A program made the translations under genes and the position numbers. A stretch of 64,000 bases of DNA from Coniferiporia sulphurascens (Eukaryota > Basidiomycota > Agaricomycetes > Hymenochaetales > Hymenochaetaceae): assembly GCA_002794785.1 (NCBI GenBank), contig NBBA01000001.1:1116001-1180000 (forward strand), in the 5' to 3' direction. Below are positions 24,501-36,866 of the stretch, one piece after another (position 1 is the stretch's first letter; each line of letters starts with the position of its first letter). A model generated the notes under the pieces. The model worked only from the letters and a program-made list of their open reading frames with translations. It had not been told where the DNA came from and made no database searches.

Positions 24501-26203
24501 TTGGGAATTCTCCCATGTCGTAGTCATTGTCGTCGATTTCAGTTATGAAGGCGGTTTCGCCTTGGCCTATTACGGCGCTTAACTCGATTCGAGAGCTTGA
24601 TGCGATGTTTGTTGCTGCTGCTGCTGCAGTATGTTTAGCCTGGGCTGCACTTGCCCCAGTCAATGTCAGTGCCGCTGACGCACCCGTTTCCTTCCCTTTT
24701 CCTTTGTCATCGTTCGCGTCCTCTTTTTTCTTTTGAGCTGCCTTCGTCCATTCTGTTTTTGGCGCCCAGCAGTCTCAACTAAAGTGCCCTAGCTTGTTAC
24801 AATTATAGCACTTTATAACGTGTGATTGATGGTTAGGGGAATATCCCCCTTGTCCTTGTCCTTGCATATATCCGCCACAGCCCCTATAGCCGCAACCTCA
24901 TGGCTGAACACCGCAGCTAGAACCACGTCCGCAGCCCCTAAAATAGGGGTGTGTCCACTTGTCCTTGGGCAGGTGGTTAGCTGCCGCTCCTGTCCTCTGA
25001 TGATTTTTACGCCACCCCTCAAAGGCATTTCTCAATGCCGTTAGTAAGAATTGAGGGGTTAGTTCAATTTCATCTTTGTCTGGATTTGTTTCGTTAATTG
25101 TTTTCAATATATAACTCACTCTGCATGAGTACGTATTGATATTGTTTGGGCGTTGCCCTTGTAATAGCCGATATATATGTCGACTCTGAAACTTTTACCC
25201 CTTGGGCTATTAGTTCCTCGTATTTATTGCTGAGGTTATCAAGTGTTCCATCGAAATGGCTGACATGACCTCTGATATCAAAAAGGGCAGCCTCGTTAAA
25301 GCCCTTTGTAATTGTTGTCTGGACGTTATATTGTCCGTCAAGCACTTTGAGTAGTGCTGGAATATCTTTAGAGAAATTAAGATAGTAAGCCAATATTTTG
25401 TCGGGCATAGTGCGCATAATGCCGTTATATAAAGTGCTTGATATACCAGCCTCTCCAGTTCCTGGGGAGTTAATGAGCAGGTTACCGTAACCTGCACTCT
25501 TGATTGCACTTCGGACCCTGTAGTTCCAGAGTTTATAATTTCTGTGGCCATCGAGTTTCTCGATTCCGTCGAAGAATTTCTGTAGTTCCACAAGTTTAGT
25601 TGCCATACTCGGTTCATCTTCCTCAGTATTGTTAGCGTCTGAATCGTCAGGTTCAGATGGTTCTGACGGCTCACGTGATGGGTTATTTTTGGATTCTTCG
25701 GTGTTTTCTTCTTCGTTGTCTTCTTTTTTATCGTTGTCTTCTTTTTTATCATCTTCTTGATCTGGCTTAGTATAAGGATTTTCAATTTTAAATTGTTCTT
25801 TTTCATTTGGATCTGATATGCCCAAATACGTACTTATTCGGTATCGGATTTCAGATGATTTTCCTTGGTCTGATATTCCTAAATCTTTAGCATGGTTTGT
25901 TAATTCCATTTTATAGTCAGCTTTTGTTTTTAATTTTTCATTATTGGTAGAATTATCATACCTGTTTATTCGGTCTTGTATTTGCTGTTCTGTTCCATTA
26001 ATAGGTATTTGTCATAGGTTACATTGAATTATTAAATCAACTAACCTTTTGCTATCTTTAGCTTTTTGAATTTTATCTTCGAGTTCTTCGATAGTAGATG
26101 ACTGTGTATACATTATTTTTAGTTCGTTAGCGATTATCCTTAATCCTGATAATTTTTGTAAATGTGTTTGCTCACAAGTGTTAGGTTTCTGTCTGTCAGA
26201 CAT
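21547..26203 (-). pseudogene. Copia-Y gag-pol polyprotein, frameshifted and 3'-truncated
   Basis: Begins at ATG 26203 (MSDRQKPNTCEQ). It contains several CGA-to-TGA stops (about 26012, 24898 and 23257, and one in the zinc knuckle near 24776). A one-base insertion lies near 25108 and a one-base deletion near 22933. The reverse-transcriptase motif reads HVDN instead of HVDD (codon at 22319-22321), so a catalytic aspartate is gone. The frame runs through CDNQAAITIV in RNase H and then into the neighbouring X LTR, so the C-terminus is lost. Confidence 0.9.
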
Positions 26204-26272
26204 TGTTTCGTTATTCGAGGATGTATAATTTCGTTAATCGTTTCATTAGTTGTAGAGTCAAGGCTCATAACC

Positions 26273-26529
26273 TCTTAAAATCTACGCACTTTGTGGTAGA
26301 CGATGAGGTGCAGTGGTGTAATTGAGGCGAAGGTGAGTTATCAGCATAAACCAATGTATTTCATGGTAGAGACCAGCTCTCCTTATATACATCTACCGTG
26401 GGCTATGTATACTATATCTATCATGGCTCCTATCATATGGCGTTATCGTTGCGTTATCGTTCACTTAGTAAGGTGGTTGTTCATATGACCACATACTATA
26501 TTTATACTGTTCATTATATTTATTTAATA
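26273..26529 (-). repeat. Copia-Y 5' LTR
   Basis: Complete 257-bp LTR, preceded on its inner side by the tRNA-iMet-type primer site complement. Directly outside lie 21 nt (26530-26550) of the interrupted Copia-X LTR and then CAAAT. Confidence 0.9.
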
Positions 26530-26550
26530 ATTCGTTATATTTATTTAATA
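26530..26550 (-). repeat. Copia-X 5' LTR, outer 21 nt
   Basis: The short piece left on the far side of nested Copia-Y. Its first five bases (ATTCG) duplicate the end of the inner LTR part, and it abuts the CAAAT target duplication at 26551. Confidence 0.85.
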
Positions 26551-26555
26551 CAAAT

Positions 26556-27039
26556 TTAAATATATTCTCCCACACAAACATTTACAAATTCGAGGTAATA
26601 CTACTAGTAAATGACCTTTATAGTAAGTTTTGGTAACTGTGGGGAGCTCTTAACCTATCTACAGTATACTCAACTTTGTGGAAACCACAGGCTTAGACCA
26701 TCAAACCACGCAGAAAAAGAATCTTGCAGTCGAACAGCGCTTCATTCCTGTGCTGTGTTACTTCCAATTATTTTCTGAGGCCGGAGAGCCCCGGTTCCTG
26801 GCGGAACTGGAACTATTAGCTTGCAGTGCTTGCTGAATGCATGCTTCGCTGCAAGCCTACAGCTTCGACGATGGACCCTTAGAGGTGAAACCAATGAAAC
26901 GATTTATCAAATTCGTCGTTAAAATGCCCACATAGCTTGCTACTGGCACAGATTTTCCTCTGAGGAACTAGTCGTATCCGCTTAGCTGCTCATAACCTGC
27001 ACGCCCTTCTTTCAAGCTACCACTGGCACGTCATCCACG
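26556..27039. other. Intergenic and promoter region of DUF6533 copy C
   Basis: No gene or clear repeat seen. The right part is the upstream region of copy C. Confidence 0.5.
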
Positions 27040-28697
27040 ATGGTGTCGACTCGATCTAGTATCGAACCTATTGATCCCAGCGAATTACCGCCCTTTATCT
27101 CCTTTTTTATGGAAGAGACATACGTTCAACTTGCAATCGCCACCATTCTTTGCTATGACACCAGTTGAGTCTATTGAGCGGTATATCATTGCAACCTCCA
27201 CTAAATGAATTTTACACAGTCGCCACGCTTGACAAAGAAGTACGCGAACATTGCAACACCTGTTCACTTCCTTTCTAACCGTATTTCGACCCCCGTTTTA
27301 GGTTAAATATTTCTGGGTAGGTGTTTAACTGAATCATCTCAGCCAAATGCTTTGTTTGATTCATGTTGCGTTTGCGAAGAGTGCACCCCTCAAACCCGCC
27401 AGCATATTCTACTTTCTCGTGAGTAATCATTATACCTGGTGCTCTCGTATATGTAAAATGCCGACAAGTTACTGAACGCATACATTCTCGCAGAATCGAT
27501 ACGTAGGAATTTTCGCCGCATTGACGAGCATAACTTGTGAGTTTGATATGCCAGATGTGTCCTCACGGTGTTGGGATTACCGAAATCAATTCAGTTTATT
27601 CCTACCACACGAATGTAAATCTGTAAGTGTGCCTCATTGTCGATATCGTTCAATGTCTTAAGTGCTCGTAACATATTAGATGTAAGAGGCCCGCTGGTCC
27701 GTCTACCTTGTCACGACCAAGGACTAATATGAACGCAGGCTATTTTTCCACGTGGGCGGGAAATCTCGGAGGTAAACATTTACTCTATCGTGTGCTGCGA
27801 ACAAAAGTTAAGTATGATTATCGGAGCAGATTTAATAACAGTTATTCTGATAGACTGTATGCTTTCCCTATTCTCATCGAAATCCCCTGCCATGATGCAT
27901 TTTGCAGATATTCTCTTAGCGAGGGTCCTCGCCTTGTGGTCTAATTCTCGTTTGTCGCATCCTTGGTCTCACCATCATTCTCCCTCTGAGACTTAACAGC
28001 GAAGAAAATGGTCATATGCCTCCGAACTTTGTTTGTCCTCGAATCGTCTTTTCTGCTAGGAGTCTCGATTAGTACGACTATAGGAATGAAAAGTGGGCGG
28101 GGTTCTTCTTACTTCAGTCAAGCCCCCTATTGAAAGTAGAATAGTATACGTTGGAGGCGCAGATGGGTTCGCCTTTTGTGGAGCTGACGGCGACATTTCC
28201 CCTCTATTTATTACAGTCTACTGGTGCGTGCTCAAGACCGCTGGGTTGGGCGAATCCACGCTTAAGTCACTACAGGGCGACCCCACTCTCATTTGAACTC
28301 ATCTTGATGTCCCTGGCCTTTTACAAGGCTGCCAAATCTTGGCGAGAATCGCGTGAGTTCTACGGTACCAGCCTTGTTAAAGTGCTTGCCCACCACCAAG
28401 CGATCTACTTCGTCCTGTAAATTTTCTCCCATTACTTCTGTTGCGGCTTACTTGACCACTTTTTCCAGGATAACGACGTGCAGTATTGCTCATATTATAA
28501 CCTTCTGGATGAATCCAGATGGTTCCTCGAACACAGCAGCTAATATTGTGAAGGTCGTGCTCTCATCCACCACTCTTCCCTGTATAGTGGGCTGCCGATT
28601 ATTGGTCCACCTAAAGGAAGCAGCAGAAAGGGATGTCACCGGAGGCACGAGCTGTAGCCTAAGTGTTGGAAACGCAAGCGGCATGCGATTTTTCTAG
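27040..28697 (+). CDS. DUF6533 multi-helix membrane protein, copy C
   Basis: ATG 27040 opens MVSTRSSIEPIDPSELPPF, then AIATILCYDT with the family GTTGAG donor. Following exons read TLDKE, VKYFW, SAPLKPASIFYFL, NRYVGIF, AGYFSTWAGNLG, TVILID, ILLARVLALWS, KKMVICLRTLFVLESSFLLG, and the last two long exons (LSFELILMSLAFYKAAKSW and IVGCRLLVHLKEAAE), ending at TAG 28695-28697. Joins keep frame where I checked, so it is probably intact. Its C-terminal tail (SGMRFF) and the ITTCSIAHI helix have diverged more than D-F. It lies immediately downstream of the X/Y Copia block. Function unknown. Confidence 0.72.
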
Positions 28698-31600
28698 ATC
28701 CCGGAGAAGAAGCTTCGGGGGTTTTTTTTTGTTTACTGTGACTATAACGTCACTTTCAAGAGGGTCCAAAAGTATTCTGATCCACTTAGTGACCTAGAGT
28801 GTTCGAGTTTTTTCTGCGACCCTTTAGTACGCATGTAGACGTGATCGCTATGACCCTGGCATGTCTTTTTTTTCGGAGTCCAGACGTATTCTTCGTCTCG
28901 CATAGATTGTCAAAAAATATCCTGTCGGAGACTTGCTCCTGTAATCTGAGAATGCAGTTCCCCCTGGTGACATTGTGGTTGATCTGCAGGATCCCCTCTC
29001 ATATTTTTTGAGCATTTCGTATCGACATTGTCACAGCAAAAAGAGGTTTTCTTAAACCGCCAGCCTGGAATGCACCGCTGAGTGACCGAGTAATGCAGTC
29101 GAAGGCTCCTAGGGGGAAAGTGACCCGGAGGCATTCTATAGCTCGCTACCTCAAGTCAATGGCGACTTTGTAGCTGCGAGTTTAAAAAAAGCCTGCTTGT
29201 CTTCCATGCCACCCGGCACAAAGGAAATTCGGATAGTCGTTTCCGTGAACACATAATAAAGACGTGCTTTCTGATTATGGGTCGCATAAGTGTAGGCGGT
29301 GGCGACGCCGGCCGTAGTAAGAATACGAGCTCCGGTTTACAAGGAAGCGCAGAAGAGCAGATCGCGTCAGCTTTGGAACGCCTTCTTTTGTTCATTTCGG
29401 CGTCTTATAACAAGGCGCTAGGTCCGTTGATCCGAGAGGTTCCGATCGCTCGAGTGTTGAACGGCTATAGCAGTTTTCGCTGCTGTGTAGTATCGTGCCG
29501 GCGGGGGCGGGGTGCGTAGCGCGCAACGGCGGCCATGGAAGATACGTGCTTAGAAGCATGGTTAGGCAAGATGGAACTGCGTCCAGATGAGGGCGGCTGT
29601 TTATGCAGAGATATATTCGCGCAATCGACATAGAGGATAAGGACAATGAACATTACGAGTGAGGCGACCATTGGACCGTCGCTTTTGGAGATGTTTTATC
29701 GCGGATGGAGAACAGACACTAATTTGGTTGTTTACGTCAGCGCAGGCTCAACTTCGTATCATGTCACTTCTTTTTTTTTTTTTTTTAAATCTAATATTTA
29801 TATACCGCTATATCCGTAAATCCTACATCGCTCTATAGACTAGCTACATTAATAAGCAAACATAGAACATAGGAAAGGCGTGGTGCCAGGATTAGTGAGG
29901 TTGACCACCAGTCTCCTATGGCTAAATATACAGAATAAGTTCCGAATTGTGGATGTGGAGGAGCAACTGCAAGTTGTGAAGTTTCTGGGCGTATGAGTTT
30001 TGTGGGTGAAGGAAGGACTAACTTAACCAGCTAGGAAGTGGAGAAGGAAGAGAAAAAAGAAGTCAAGATCAGAAACCACCTATAAAACCGTCCCCCCAAG
30101 TATTCGCAAGGTTCCCAACGAGGCTCTTGAAAGTTCCCACTACCCCCCGAGGAGGGCATGTTGGCGATAATAACTTGTCGACCCAGTGTAATAACTATAG
30201 GCCTACATCGCAGTTCCAACTGATTCCTAATGCTTGACGGATGGCAAGGGTGTCTACCTCCCCTTGGCGTTTATACTCCACGTGAGATATACAATCGAAC
30301 TTCATTGGAAGTTGTGTCATGTCGTCCAATGGATTTGCTGTGACGTCAGTGTTCTGGGTTTTCGCTGGTCCGGTCCGTCCTCCCTTATGTAGGTTTGGTT
30401 TTCGGATATTTTTGGTTGTGAAGTGTGATGGTGTGAAGGATCCAAAGGGTCCGGCATGCGGGTATGGCTTACGATTAGGACTTCACCTCCCCCGACCCAT
30501 GCCCCCTCTAAGCCAACCCTTGGTCCAAAGGTATGTTGCATGCGGATGCCGAGTATACATAAGTGTGTGGGGGGTAACAACCATGGAATGCCATCTCTAT
30601 GAAGAGGAGGATGAGTTTGGGAAAGCAGAGTGTTGGTTGAAGTTTTGTTGTCTGAGGCCCTCCATCCTAAAAGCCCGTCTGGTATCTGGGACAGCATATG
30701 TCCTTGTGACGACTAGACCCTGTACTAAGTGGAGGAGGCATGCTAAGCAAGCTGCTCTGCGTGTAATACAGTTGCAAGTTAATGCATAGTGAGCCGACTA
30801 GACAAGTGAACCGTGGGAAAACCCCGAGATGGTGGTGGTTCAAGGTCAAGGAGGGATGGTATCATGTCACGTTGCAGTCCTTAGTTTTAGTACACATATC
30901 ATCGTCTTCAATAACGGCGGGTACTGGTTCAGAGTAACCCTGTATGGCTGGGAAAAAGGACGTGGGTATGTTTAAAGATCCCCACTGGACCTGTCGTTGG
31001 CAAGTACGGCACCCGTTATCTGTGAAGTCTTTCTAATGATTTATCTGCTGCAGATTCTTCCTGCTAGGTACACGCCTCAAAATTGCAAGTCATGTCAATG
31101 CTCGCAACGTTCTAAGCGCACGGGAGGGAGTTTCAGGGGTTACGATGCATCATTCATGTTAGTTTCATCGAAAAAGGATTGACGACGCGCTTTGGGTCTT
31201 GGCTATGCCAGCGCTACGAGCCTGCGAGGCCTGATCAACGTCCTGTTGAATCAACCCGAAGACCTTTCTAATGCCCCCCTTAATGATCTCATTTGGTTCA
31301 GTCTCCGGCGCTTGAATGTGGAAGAATTCGTTTACGCAGGCACCCCCTTTTGTGGCCCGTAAGCTAACCTTTGGAGCGTGTCAATGGAAGCGACGAGACT
31401 CTGGAACGTACATCAAGTGTTGGGGCCGTGTTATCCGTTGCGTCAAAACATTAAATCTGGAGGATTCCACATCAGACTACTTGGATACTATCGATGGATG
31501 TGGTCACGGAATGCGATGTGGGTGACAACGAGTGCATGACTGAGTAATCATGAGCATGGCTAGCTCGGTGGGTCACAAAAAAAGAACCACATCCGAGGAT

Positions 31601-32768
31601 AGGCTGGCGCTGCACCGTTAAAACGTTCGACTGTCGTGACTATGCCTCATGGTGAACTATTCAAGCCGGACGTAATCTACGATGCCATTTCCCTCGAAGA
31701 CTAGGTCGTGTCGCTAGGATCCCGGTCCTTTTAAGCCAATTTATGTTGTACATGCAAACCACCATTGCGTGCCCATTCACAGAGTCATCCCTTCGTCGCC
31801 CTTCGAGTTTGTCACCTTTAGCAAACTACCTGCCCAAACTAACTACAAAAATCGCCCTGTGGATGTGCCAGGATTTCTATTATACAACGCTACCGCGCTA
31901 CAACCCTCTATCGGAGACCGTGTGGGTGGGAGTTGCCTTCCTTCCTTAGTGCGAGTAAGTCGCCTGTAACATCATACAGTATGAGTTCGTGCCAACGCGG
32001 TACTCCCTCTGTGGTACTAGTAGTCCGGATTACATCCTGTCGCTCACTTTCAGCACATATGATCTCGTCTCGAAACGTCCCCCATACCTTAGCCTTTTCG
32101 GCCCGACCCGCCGAAAAGAGCTGCTTCCGTTTTTCTTATTGGACAAGTATATTGATGCCGCGCCCTAAATACGCAGGTAGGCGCCTGGTTGAATCAGTCC
32201 TTTACCCTGCTGGGACGCTCGCACAGGCGCCAAACCCAAATTTTTGTTAATTGTCCGATGGAAGGAGCCGAGAAGAGGTCCGAGTGCTGAATTATCATGA
32301 TCTTCAATATGTACCTTCGCTGTGTTTATGCTTCCAAGTCACGGTGTCCCTTTGGTCGTTATGGCTCCGGGCTTGGCGGAACTGCGAAGGTATCTCAACT
32401 ATGGAAGGTAATGCAACAAGAAGTATACCAGTACAAACCTTGATTGAGGGAATTCGTTTACGGGGACCGCTTTACAGTGCTCTCTGTATGCGTGTTTCGC
32501 AGGTTGGGCTCTTCGAGTCAGGAACTCCAATGATACTCATTCCCCTGCAGATACCACCGAGCGACCTGTCAAGTTCCACGAAACGCTACCTCTGTCAGAG
32601 TCCGTGAGATGCGAAACGATGGGTTAGAAAAATTTGATACTTTAATCCTTTCCATATAAACTCACCTCTGACGTGAATTCTTCCCCGAAGTCATCGACAA
32701 GGTCCGCCCCGACTAGGACGCCCTTACCCTGTACATTGCGCGTGTCCGAAGCCTCAATGCTGACCTCG
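28698..32768. other. Four-kilobase stretch without a supported gene
   Basis: Contains a T16 run at 29771-29786 (possible end of an old retroposed copy in reverse) and a GC-rich segment at 30319-30789 open on both strands. Scattered frames at 29277-29519, 31743-31969 and 31933-32607 show no domain I recognise. Nothing resembles the DUF6533 exons or the Copia family. It may hold remnants of old genes or repeats. Confidence 0.4.
29771..29786. repeat. Poly-T run (T16)
   Basis: Sixteen consecutive T residues followed by an AT-rich stretch. This is the kind of tract left by a poly-A tail inserted in reverse. No duplicated flank was found. Confidence 0.6.
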
Positions 32769-34453
32769 ATGTTGTCGACTCGGTCTGGCATAGGACCTAT
32801 TGCTCCCGGAGAAATCCCTTTCGTAACCACCTACTATAAGGATGAGTCGTACATCCAAATCGCCATCGCTACTGTTCTTTGCTATGACACAAGTTGAGTC
32901 TGTTGACAACATCGAACACCGGGCAGCTCACTCATTGTGTTTTATACAGTTACCACGTTTGATAAAGAGGCGGGTATATCCTCGATATCCGCTTGGCTCA
33001 CCCCACTGATTAGGCATTTTTCCGGTGGCTCAGATAGAATACTTTTGGGTAAGTGTTTACGTTGCCTCGTTACTCACTTGTTAACCGGAATTATATCGTG
33101 GTGTTTTAAGAGCGCCCCTCGCAAATGCCCCAGCGTAATTTACTTTGTCGTAAGTACAGAGAGGCACGCTGGCCCTTCCATGGGCAACCTCCGACAGTTG
33201 GCTGAGTGCAAGCACTTCACAGAATCGATACGTTGGATTTTTTACCGTATTCGCGAATGTAACATGTGAGCTCGCTATGCCATGTGGATGTGTCTGATAC
33301 CGGACAACTAAAACAACGTCAGTGTACTGCTCTTTCCATACGAATCCAAGACTGTAAGTGACTGGTACCATTGCGCTGTATTACTGACCCAAAGTTTCTG
33401 TGATTTTAGGTGTAAGAGATAAACAGTCTTCTCTGTCGTGATTCCAAGCTGACGAGAGTACAGGTGATTTTTCTACGTGGGCGAGCAACTTAGGAGGTGA
33501 GAACATGTTTCGATTACTCCCTGCCAGTTACTCTCTGAGGGCGAAGCTAATTGGAATTCTGAGTCCAGACTGGACGACTATTGTCCTAATAGACTGTACG
33601 TTTGTGTGTTCTTTCCACGTTTTCTCTTAATTCTGACCATCGCGCTTAATGTAGACATTTTCTTGATGAGAGTTGTTGCACTATGGTCCGAAGGTACGTG
33701 AATCCGCCTCAAATTCGCAATAGAAGCACAGTAGCTACAGCTAAAGGTTTGACAGCAAAGAAATTGGCTATGTATCTTAAAGTCTTATTCGCCGTTGAAT
33801 CAGCTTTCATGCTAGGAAATCTAATTAGCTCGGTCATAATGAAGGACGGTAAGAAGACTATTCAACTTACCTGAAACGACTAACTAATGACGCCCCAGTA
33901 ACTGTGGGACAAGCGGCGGGGTTTGCATTTTGCGGTAGCAGCAACACGCCTTCCCCTATACTAGCGACTCTTTACTGGTGCGGGCCTAAGACTGCTGAAT
34001 CGGCCGAATCGAACTGATATTTAGGACTTGACAGGGCGACCCCATTCTTATTCGAACTCATTCTGATGTTTTTGGCTCTCTATAAGGCTATGGATTTCTG
34101 GCGAGAATTGGCCGGATTCCGCGGCCTCGGCCTCGTCAAAGTGCTCATCCAAGACCAAGTATTTTACTTCGTTTTGTAATTATCCACTCCTTGATTTTGT
34201 TGTGGATTACCTAACGGGGATTTTCAGGATAATGATGTGCAGCGTGGCCCACATTACAGCTTTTTGGCTAGATCCGCAAGGTTCCTCCAGCACAGCGGTC
34301 AATGTCGTCAAGGCCGTATTTACATCCACCACTTTTTCTTGCATAGTAGCCTGTCGCTTATTGGTTCATCTAAATGAGGCCGTTGATAGGGGCGTTATCG
34401 GAGGTACGGGCTACCGGGTCGGGAGTATGAGTGACATTCAATTTGTACGATAG
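32769..34453 (+). CDS. DUF6533 multi-helix membrane protein, copy D
   Basis: I chose ATG 32769 (MLSTRSGIGPIAPGE) because it aligns with the starts of the other copies; an in-frame ATG at 32757 would add four residues. Exons give YIQIAIATVLCYDT, TTFDKE, IEYFW, SAPRKCPSVIYFV, NRYVGFF, DFSTWASNLG, DWTTIVLID, ILLMRVVALWSE and KKLAMYLKVLFAVESAFMLG. The last exons (FFELILMFLALYKAMDFW and CRLLVHLNEAVD) end at TAG 34451-34453. The intron after DKE seems to start GC (AGAG|GCGGGT) unless a slightly later GT is used. Followed by the spacer unit shared with copy E. Confidence 0.72.
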
Positions 34454-34749
34454 AGCTTTGTTTTCCTGCAACGTTGAAGTACGGCAAGCTCCGGTTCAAC
34501 CCGGGCTTAATAAGATTCCCTCTCTCTTATTTTGGTAAGGAGTTTCACACTCCGATCTGCGCGCTCTTATTCTGTTCCTCGCGCATATACCCACCTCAGT
34601 GTACCGAGCGTGAGGTGAGCTATTCTCACAGCGTTCTTGTTTGATCTTTTACTTATCTATTACCTAGCATATATCTAGGTATTTACTTCTACATGTAAAC
34701 GCTCGATACACCGAGCGCTGAGCATATACAGTTATTAGTTTCAACACTA

Positions 34750-34879
34750 TATACTGTAGGTCCTGATGTAAGGCATCTCTTAGCTTACACCCACGTCGTC
34801 ATTTCGGAAACCTATAGAACTGGTTCAACTGAGGCCAACGTGACCGTCAGTTCTGTAGAGGTCTTACACCTACAGTATA
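34750..34879. mobile_element. 130-bp TA-flanked MITE-like element
   Basis: The left end TATACTGTAGGT (34750-34761) is the exact reverse complement of the right end ACCTACAGTATA (34868-34879). The ends can be read as TA duplications around CTGTAGGT termini, as in Tc1/mariner derivatives. GTAAG/CTTAC pairs lie just inside. Homology between the two spacer units starts immediately after it, consistent with insertion in only one unit. Confidence 0.5.
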
Positions 34880-35377
34880 AATATCTGTATTATTGGCCCG
34901 GATACACATACCTATCTGCTGGCTGCTCTCGATGCTGTGGGGAAACGCACGGTCTGTTCCATGGATGGAGTTTTTAAGGAGATAACCCTTTTGGGACTCT
35001 GGATGCTCACTATCTATCAGCTGGAGATGCGAAATTGGAAGATTGCGTTGCTAGGAATGAGATTCTGCAGCAATATCATGCCCCTAAAATCGTGGTCCAA
35101 TAACCCACGTGCATCTCTCTAAGGCCGCTCAAATGGATGCCTTATAGTGTATATATGTTCCATTCAAGCGTCTTCTTGTCTTCTGTTTGCTCTCCATCCC
35201 CTCCATCTGATTTCGATCATAGAGAAGAATTACGGTAGACTTCTAAAGTAACCGTACAAGTATCACGAACAGTTATCGCCGCGTACATTTGGGGCGGTGT
35301 GATAACATCTACAGCAGTGGAGGCGGCCAGCGCGAGCGGGTATGTGTTATGTGCTATATAACCATACATGAACGCGT

Positions 35378-35797
35378 CTAGATTATCCGAGCCCAATGGG
35401 GAGCGTCTTCATCCTCTGATTCGGATATGTTGAAGTTCGAGCTCGATGCCGAGACGGCGTCGGAGTTTGAAATATTTTTCGTAGTTTTTTCACTTATGTG
35501 CGCTCGGTTTCCCTCGCGCGATTGTCTACTGGTTAAACGATATACTTGGATACGGAGTGCATTCGCTCGCGCCGCGAATTGCTGAATTCCAACAGGATAC
35601 TGTCCCAGACTCACAGGAGGACGACCGCAAGTCGAAGGCTGTAAACATGAATACTCAGGCTTTCTTAAATCAAATCGGGGGAAAGAACGAAATGTTGGCG
35701 ATCCAAAGTCATGCTGCCACAGCACAGGCTTGCCCTTGTCCTTATTGATAAGGATTTCGTCGTCGTCGATTCCGACCAAGACTCGCTGGGCATACAT
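35378..35797 (-). CDS. Hypothetical protein in DUF6533 spacer (possible pseudogene family)
   Basis: ATG 35797 opens MYAQRVLVGIDDDEILINKD and runs 139 codons to TAG at 35378. It ends in a serine-rich then acidic tail (SESEDEDAPHWARII). The VGIDDxEILI segment is preserved in reading sense at 39670-39760 and, degraded, near 14770-14830. The middle (PVGIQQFAARANALR) recurs in broken form at 47430 and 50250. This suggests an old gene fragment copied with the spacers. I recognise no domain. Confidence 0.3.
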   Translation of the reverse strand: MYAQRVLVGIDDDEILINKDKGKPVLWQHDFGSPTFRSFPRFDLRKPEYSCLQPSTCGRPPVSLGQYPVGIQQFAARANALRIQVYRLTSRQSREGNRAHISEKTTKNISNSDAVSASSSNFNISESEDEDAPHWARII

Positions 35798-36840
35798 GAT
35801 GCACTGCAGCCTGAGGCAAGTAGCGGTGTGTGACCCAAATACCAAATGTAGTCGTGAAGTCGAGATTACCAAATCCAAAAACAACGAATATATTCATCAC
35901 GTTTTCTTACATTTCTTACACAATCCACTTGTCTTTCCCCTCGCTTATTCTTTCTCCTCCGACATCCCTTCCGATGTCCCCTCCCCAAGGGAGAAAGAAA
36001 AAAACCTCTCCTCAGGGACTTAGCACTGAACCATACCGCTGCTGCGGCTGGAAGCCCTTCCTGTCGAATTTACCAAAGGAATTGATTTTTTTGGTTCCTG
36101 CCGGTTTTGCTCGTACGTTGGAGGTCATTTGCATCTATGCAATGTCCTGCCATATTTCGAAGTCGCTTTAATCCTGAGGAATGGATTGATATAATTAACT
36201 TCAAACTGAAACAGGGCCCCGCTGGCCCCACCCTGTCTAAGGTTCAAGTGGTCTTATCGTGCCAGTACGTTATAGGCCCGAAACGAGCCTCGGATAGCAT
36301 AGTATACTGTTTATTCCGCTTGCTGTAATTTTGGAACAACTTTTGTTGGTCTGTTGGTATGTCTTCATTATTCCAAATTATTGCTGATGGAAAAATTAAA
36401 TATTATAGCACTGCATATGTGCTCGTTCATAAGCCACGGTGCTTGTGCAATTTTGGCTTTGAACCATGATACTGTAGTCCGTGACTGCGCTCGGGCGAGC
36501 GTTGAACGGCGAATCCCACCCGCAATCGGTCGGCAGCCTTATCATTCTAATCCTGATTCGCATCATTCTTCTCGCACCAACTATGCTCCATGTTATTAAC
36601 AGGTGTGCGTTGAACGATTCACACTTCCTATGTTGTATTTTTCATTTCGAAGTCTTTCAGAAGCCTTAACCGGTAGTATCGTCTGCATGTACACATGGTC
36701 CAGTAAGTGCGTTATTGGCTCATGTCTTCGATCATGCTTGCATTTTTGCCTGTCAGACATGTCGGTGAATCAAAAACTTGCCTAACTCCTACGCCCTTAT
36801 GGATAGGAGTAGGTTTCTGTTGGCCCTGAAGATGGAACTT

Positions 36841-36866
36841 GATGATGATGATGATGATGATGATGA
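36841..36866. repeat. GAT trinucleotide microsatellite
   Basis: About eight tandem GAT units (26 bp). The matching place in spacer unit 2 (about 40936) has only a short, interrupted version, so it expanded after duplication. Confidence 0.85.

Larger units (their letters stand above)
21547..26529 (-). mobile_element. Copia-Y, nested in the Copia-X LTR and truncated at its 3' end
   Basis: Y has a complete 5' LTR (26273-26529) but lacks the end of RNase H, the polypurine tract and nearly all of its 3' LTR. It is flanked by ATTCA (21542-21546) and ATTCG (26530-26534), a 5-bp duplication with one CpG change. The left edge begins TCT, which fits both the last three bases of an LTR end and a TCTGTT site inside RNase H. 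An internal deletion across 3-bp microhomology after a normal insertion explains the structure. Confidence 0.85.
16128..26550 (-). mobile_element. Copia-X, interrupted by nested Copia-Y
   Basis: The outer borders carry a CAAAT target duplication (16123-16127 and 26551-26555). X has its 3' LTR at 16128-16384, an internal region at 16385-21305 and its 5' LTR split as 21306-21546 plus 26530-26550. The two pieces add to 262 nt; subtracting the 5-bp duplication made by Y gives exactly 257, the family LTR length. This arithmetic and the shared CAAAT show that the whole 10.4-kb block is one X insertion into which Y jumped in the same orientation. Confidence 0.9.

Noticed and set aside
28690..28727. 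Hairpin-like CCCGGAG...CTTCGGGG followed by a T run after DUF6533 copy C
   Set aside because: It resembles a bacterial terminator, but this is a eukaryotic polymerase II gene and the stem is imperfect.
30319..30789. Open frames of 156 and 126 codons on opposite strands over the same GC-rich segment
   Set aside because: No domain, no plausible exon partners and opposite-strand overlap; more likely a GC-rich repeat remnant than a gene.
32673..32768. Longer N-terminus for DUF6533 copy D from an upstream in-frame start
   Set aside because: All paralogues begin at the ATG matching 32769, and the upstream residues have no counterpart.
36841..36866. GAT repeat as an acidic protein tract
   Set aside because: The surrounding frame is short and not kept in the duplicate spacer; best treated as a microsatellite.
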